NCBI GenBank assembly: GCA_944380875.1
Contig: CALWJA010000038.1
Location: forward strand, 1-64,000
Length of the DNA stretch: 64,000 nucleotides
Direction of reading: 5' to 3'
Source of the DNA: an uncultured Clostridia bacterium
Lineage (GTDB): Bacteria; Bacillota; Clostridia; Oscillospirales; Acutalibacteraceae
The notes under the pieces were generated by a model. It was not told where the DNA came from and made no database searches. It saw only the letters and a list, made by a program, of their open reading frames with translations. The first letter of the stretch is position 1, and each line of letters starts with the position of its first letter. Of this stretch, positions 63,983 to 64,000 are shown piece by piece. Position numbers and translations under genes: made by a program.

Positions 63983-64000
63983 CCCATTTATAGAAAAATT

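Noticed and set aside
1..64000. CRISPR arrays, insertion sequences, prophage, tRNA or rRNA genes
   Set aside because: No regularly spaced repeats, transposase or integrase motifs, or tRNA-like cloverleaf sequences were noticed in the stretches between genes.

Overview
The window is a stretch of a Bacillota (Firmicutes) chromosome, most likely a strictly anaerobic, spore-forming member of Clostridia. The evidence is a SpoIIR gene, a rotary A/V-type ATPase operon in place of any F-type genes seen here, the AddAB recombination pair, acetate kinase, an HPr-like protein of the Crh type, the UPF0237/UPF0210 pair and DUF1836/DUF1294 proteins. Gene density is high and Shine-Dalgarno sequences are strong. 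I see no phage, insertion sequence, CRISPR array, rRNA or tRNA.

Layout. 1-9 kb holds mixed single genes: a DUF1836 regulator, a UMF1-type MFS transporter, the tRNA methylthiotransferase MtaB, an HPr-like protein, an ABC-F ATPase with a leader containing short ORFs, a GHL10 protein, a DUF1294 membrane protein and an AEC transporter. 9.2-28.9 kb is one long minus-strand housekeeping run. In transcription order it is infC-rpmI-rplT, a SpoU-type rRNA methylase, dprA-topA-trmFO, plsX-rnc, an Elp3-like radical SAM gene, smc-ftsY, rdgB-yhbY-nadD-yqeK-rsfS-leuS. The usual acpP between plsX and rnc is absent. infC starts with ATT and has an attenuator-like leader. 29-41.6 kb (minus strand) holds addB-addA, spoIIR, ispE, a DUF362 ferredoxin-like protein, an Lrp-aminotransferase operon and a PHP phosphatase.

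41.6 kb is a divergent regulatory region with a large inverted repeat. Rightward from it run an ACT protein and UPF0210, then a complete nine-gene V-type ATPase operon (H-C-I-K-F-E-A-B-D, 43.9-52.8 kb), closed by a strong terminator. ackA and tmcAL are divergent at 54.2 kb, and a DUF4380-like gene follows.

56.5-63.9 kb is a minus-strand catabolic cluster. It encodes a FadR-type GntR regulator, a GH31 glycosidase, an Asp/Glu-racemase-fold protein lacking one catalytic cysteine, a two-subunit transketolase, a GarR-like tartronate semialdehyde reductase and a TIM-barrel isomerase. No kinase, aldolase or transporter lies with them. The combination does not match a pathway I can name with confidence and is the best candidate here for something undescribed. 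All assignments come from reading sequence motifs and from memory of families; no search was run.
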